The position numbers and the translations under genes were made by a program. Below are positions 62,632-64,000 of a stretch of 64,000 bases of DNA, piece by piece (position 1 is the first letter of the stretch; each line of letters starts with the position of its first letter). Source of the stretch: Trissonchulus latispiculum (taxonomy: Eukaryota; Nematoda; Enoplea; Enoplida; Ironidae); assembly GCA_030248195.1 (NCBI GenBank), contig JASAND010028097.1, positions 78,651 through 142,650 of the forward strand, read 5' to 3'. Below the pieces are notes generated by a model. That model was given only the letters and a program-made list of their open reading frames with translations, had not been told where the DNA came from and ran no database searches.

Positions 62632-62987
62632 CCTGGGCGGGGCCCCTGCGGGGTTACCCTGTGTTACCCAGACGTTATTACGCTTCTTCCTAATCATCCT
62701 GGGCGGGGTCCCTGCGGGATTACCCTGTGTTACCCAGACACTATTACACTTCTTCTTACTTATCCTGGGCGGGGCCCCTGCGGGGTTACCCTGTGTTACC
62801 CAGACCCTACTATCTCTACAGCTCTTCTACTGAGCTCTTCTGCTAATATTACTGCGGCTCTCCTACTGGGCGGGGTCCCTGCGGGATTACCCTGTTTTAC
62901 CCAGAATCACTACCAGTCTTCTGCGACTATTACTACAACTCTTCTACTGGGCGGGGTCCCTGCGGGTTTACCCTGTTTTACCCAGAA
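62632..62987 (+). repeat. Array of five nested G/C hairpins
   Basis: Units at about 62632, 62698, 62764, 62865 and 62947. Each reads CTGGGCGGGG(C/T)CCCTGCGGG followed by (G/A/T)TTACCCTGT and (G/T)TTACCCAG, so CTGGG pairs with CCCAG and GGGG with CCCC inside. Spacers are CT-rich and not conserved. Confidence 0.9.
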
Positions 62988-63110
62988 TCACTACAAATCT
63001 CCTAAACTTCTATCTAGTTTCTCCTCAATTCGCATGAACTAGTCACTAAATCCTTCCGGATCTAAATTCTACAAACTACATGATTAGAGGCCAAACGCGG
63101 CCTTGTTATT

Positions 63111-63197
63111 AACGTTCTGCCAATCGCGGTGTGAACGTGGGCGTTCTGCCTATCGCGGTGTGAACGCGGGCGTTCTGCCAATCGCGGTGTGAACGCC
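63111..63197 (+). repeat. Array of three 29-30-bp hairpin units
   Basis: Three copies of CGTTCTGCC(A/T)ATCGCGGTG followed by TGAACG, in which (G)CGTTC pairs with GAACG(C). It follows the larger array by about 120 bases. Confidence 0.9.
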
Positions 63198-64000
63198 TTA
63201 ACCTATTTCTGAGTACCTTGTCCCTTATCAAAAATGTCGAAAAATACCAGTTACTATTTAATAGTTCCGTTCCGTATTACTCTTCAGACAGTATAATCTC
63301 CACGACAAAGACTGACATTGCAAGCTATTCTGATTCATTGCCATTCAATATCTACCTTGTTCAAATCGTCATTTCCCCTTTTTTATCGACTCCTTCCTCA
63401 ATAACTGGTAAGATTACAGACACAACAAATAACAGAAACCAGTACAATAAAGATTACAACAAATCGATTCATGGGGCGTGATCTTATCTTTTTCCGTCTC
63501 TAATAACTAATCTCGATTGCTAGACTTTTCGTGAACTGGAAATGCTACGTTTGGGAAACCGTCACAAGCAACACAATGAACAATAAACAAAAAACACGTG
63601 ATAAAACAGTCAGAACAAAAACCACAATGGGACAACAACCGGAATTTACAAATTACTAAGCCTATACACAGTGCAGAAATCTTACGTACTAGCCGCTTAG
63701 CAATGACACAATACAAGTACAAGTAATGTACAACAATAATCATAACAAACAGTGGACAGGGCAATACCAGTCTGGCTAAATATTATACTCGTTTCGAGTT
63801 ATCTTGCTCGTTTCTCTACATTTCTTGCTCTGACTGTACAAACTAGCTAATTCTTCTTCCTATTTGTCCCAGGTCAAATCGCTGACCTTTTTCCCAAACC
63901 ACGACCAAACAATCAAATAGCAAAACAAGTCATCCTATACAAGAGTGCACATTAGTTATTCTTTACAGCTACCATTACTACAATACAATTCACAATTCAC
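63198..64000. other. Right end of the window, no recognised gene
   Basis: AT-rich. The short frames have no family signature. Confidence 0.3.

Overview
The window is eukaryotic, intron-bearing, AT-rich DNA from an invertebrate animal. Introns are short to moderate (150 bp to about 3 kb), with GT...AG borders and strong T-rich acceptors. The gene content suggests a nematode: a MADD-4/ADAMTSL-type extracellular matrix protein, a DEG/ENaC channel, and a retroelement whose integrase and GPY/F-like tail resemble Ty3/gypsy elements common in nematode genomes. A repeat-rich, perhaps early-branching nematode fits best, but this is inference; another invertebrate is possible.

Layout. (1) 1-2.4 kb: transposon debris (a possible pol tail, a TTAA-flanked 1-kb element, a foldback palindrome). 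(2) 2.4-16.7 kb, + strand: thirteen phase-consistent exons of a secreted multi-thrombospondin-repeat protein with one Ig domain and a C-terminal PLAC domain. The 5' end lies outside the window. Its introns hold many inverted-repeat elements and a long (TA)n tract. (3) 18.1-20.0 kb, - strand: a complete two-exon DEG/ENaC channel gene, convergent with gene 1. (4) 20.8-24.1 kb: a second TTAA-flanked element in opposite orientation, then an internally deleted Ty3/gypsy-like element with both LTRs. (5) 27.1-30.3 kb, + strand: a gene joining a transmembrane segment, a long polar linker and a C-terminal AMPK-beta-type glycogen-binding (CBM48) domain. (6) 31-43 kb: no recognisable genes; hAT-like non-autonomous elements, foldback elements with G/C-rich arrays, a (CA)n tract, a long inverted repeat and a tRNA-like sequence. 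(7) 43.1-49.7 and 55.7-62.3 kb: two direct copies, A and B, of a 6.6-kb non-coding, hairpin-rich repeat. Copy B interrupts a LINE reverse-transcriptase fragment. (8) 49.7-55.7 kb: GC-rich repeats, tRNA-derived SINE-like units, a tandem array and the LINE fragment. (9) 62.6-63.2 kb: two tandem arrays of short hairpins beyond copy B.

Biology. The two genes at 2.4-20 kb belong to families that act at the cell surface of excitable tissue. MADD-4/punctin proteins organise postsynaptic receptors and guide muscle arms in nematodes; DEG/ENaC proteins are amiloride-type cation channels. The third gene is predicted to tether glycogen to a membrane. Nothing in the sequence shows that the three are co-regulated. 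About two thirds of the window is mobile-element derived, and much of that consists of non-coding elements with inverted-repeat structure.
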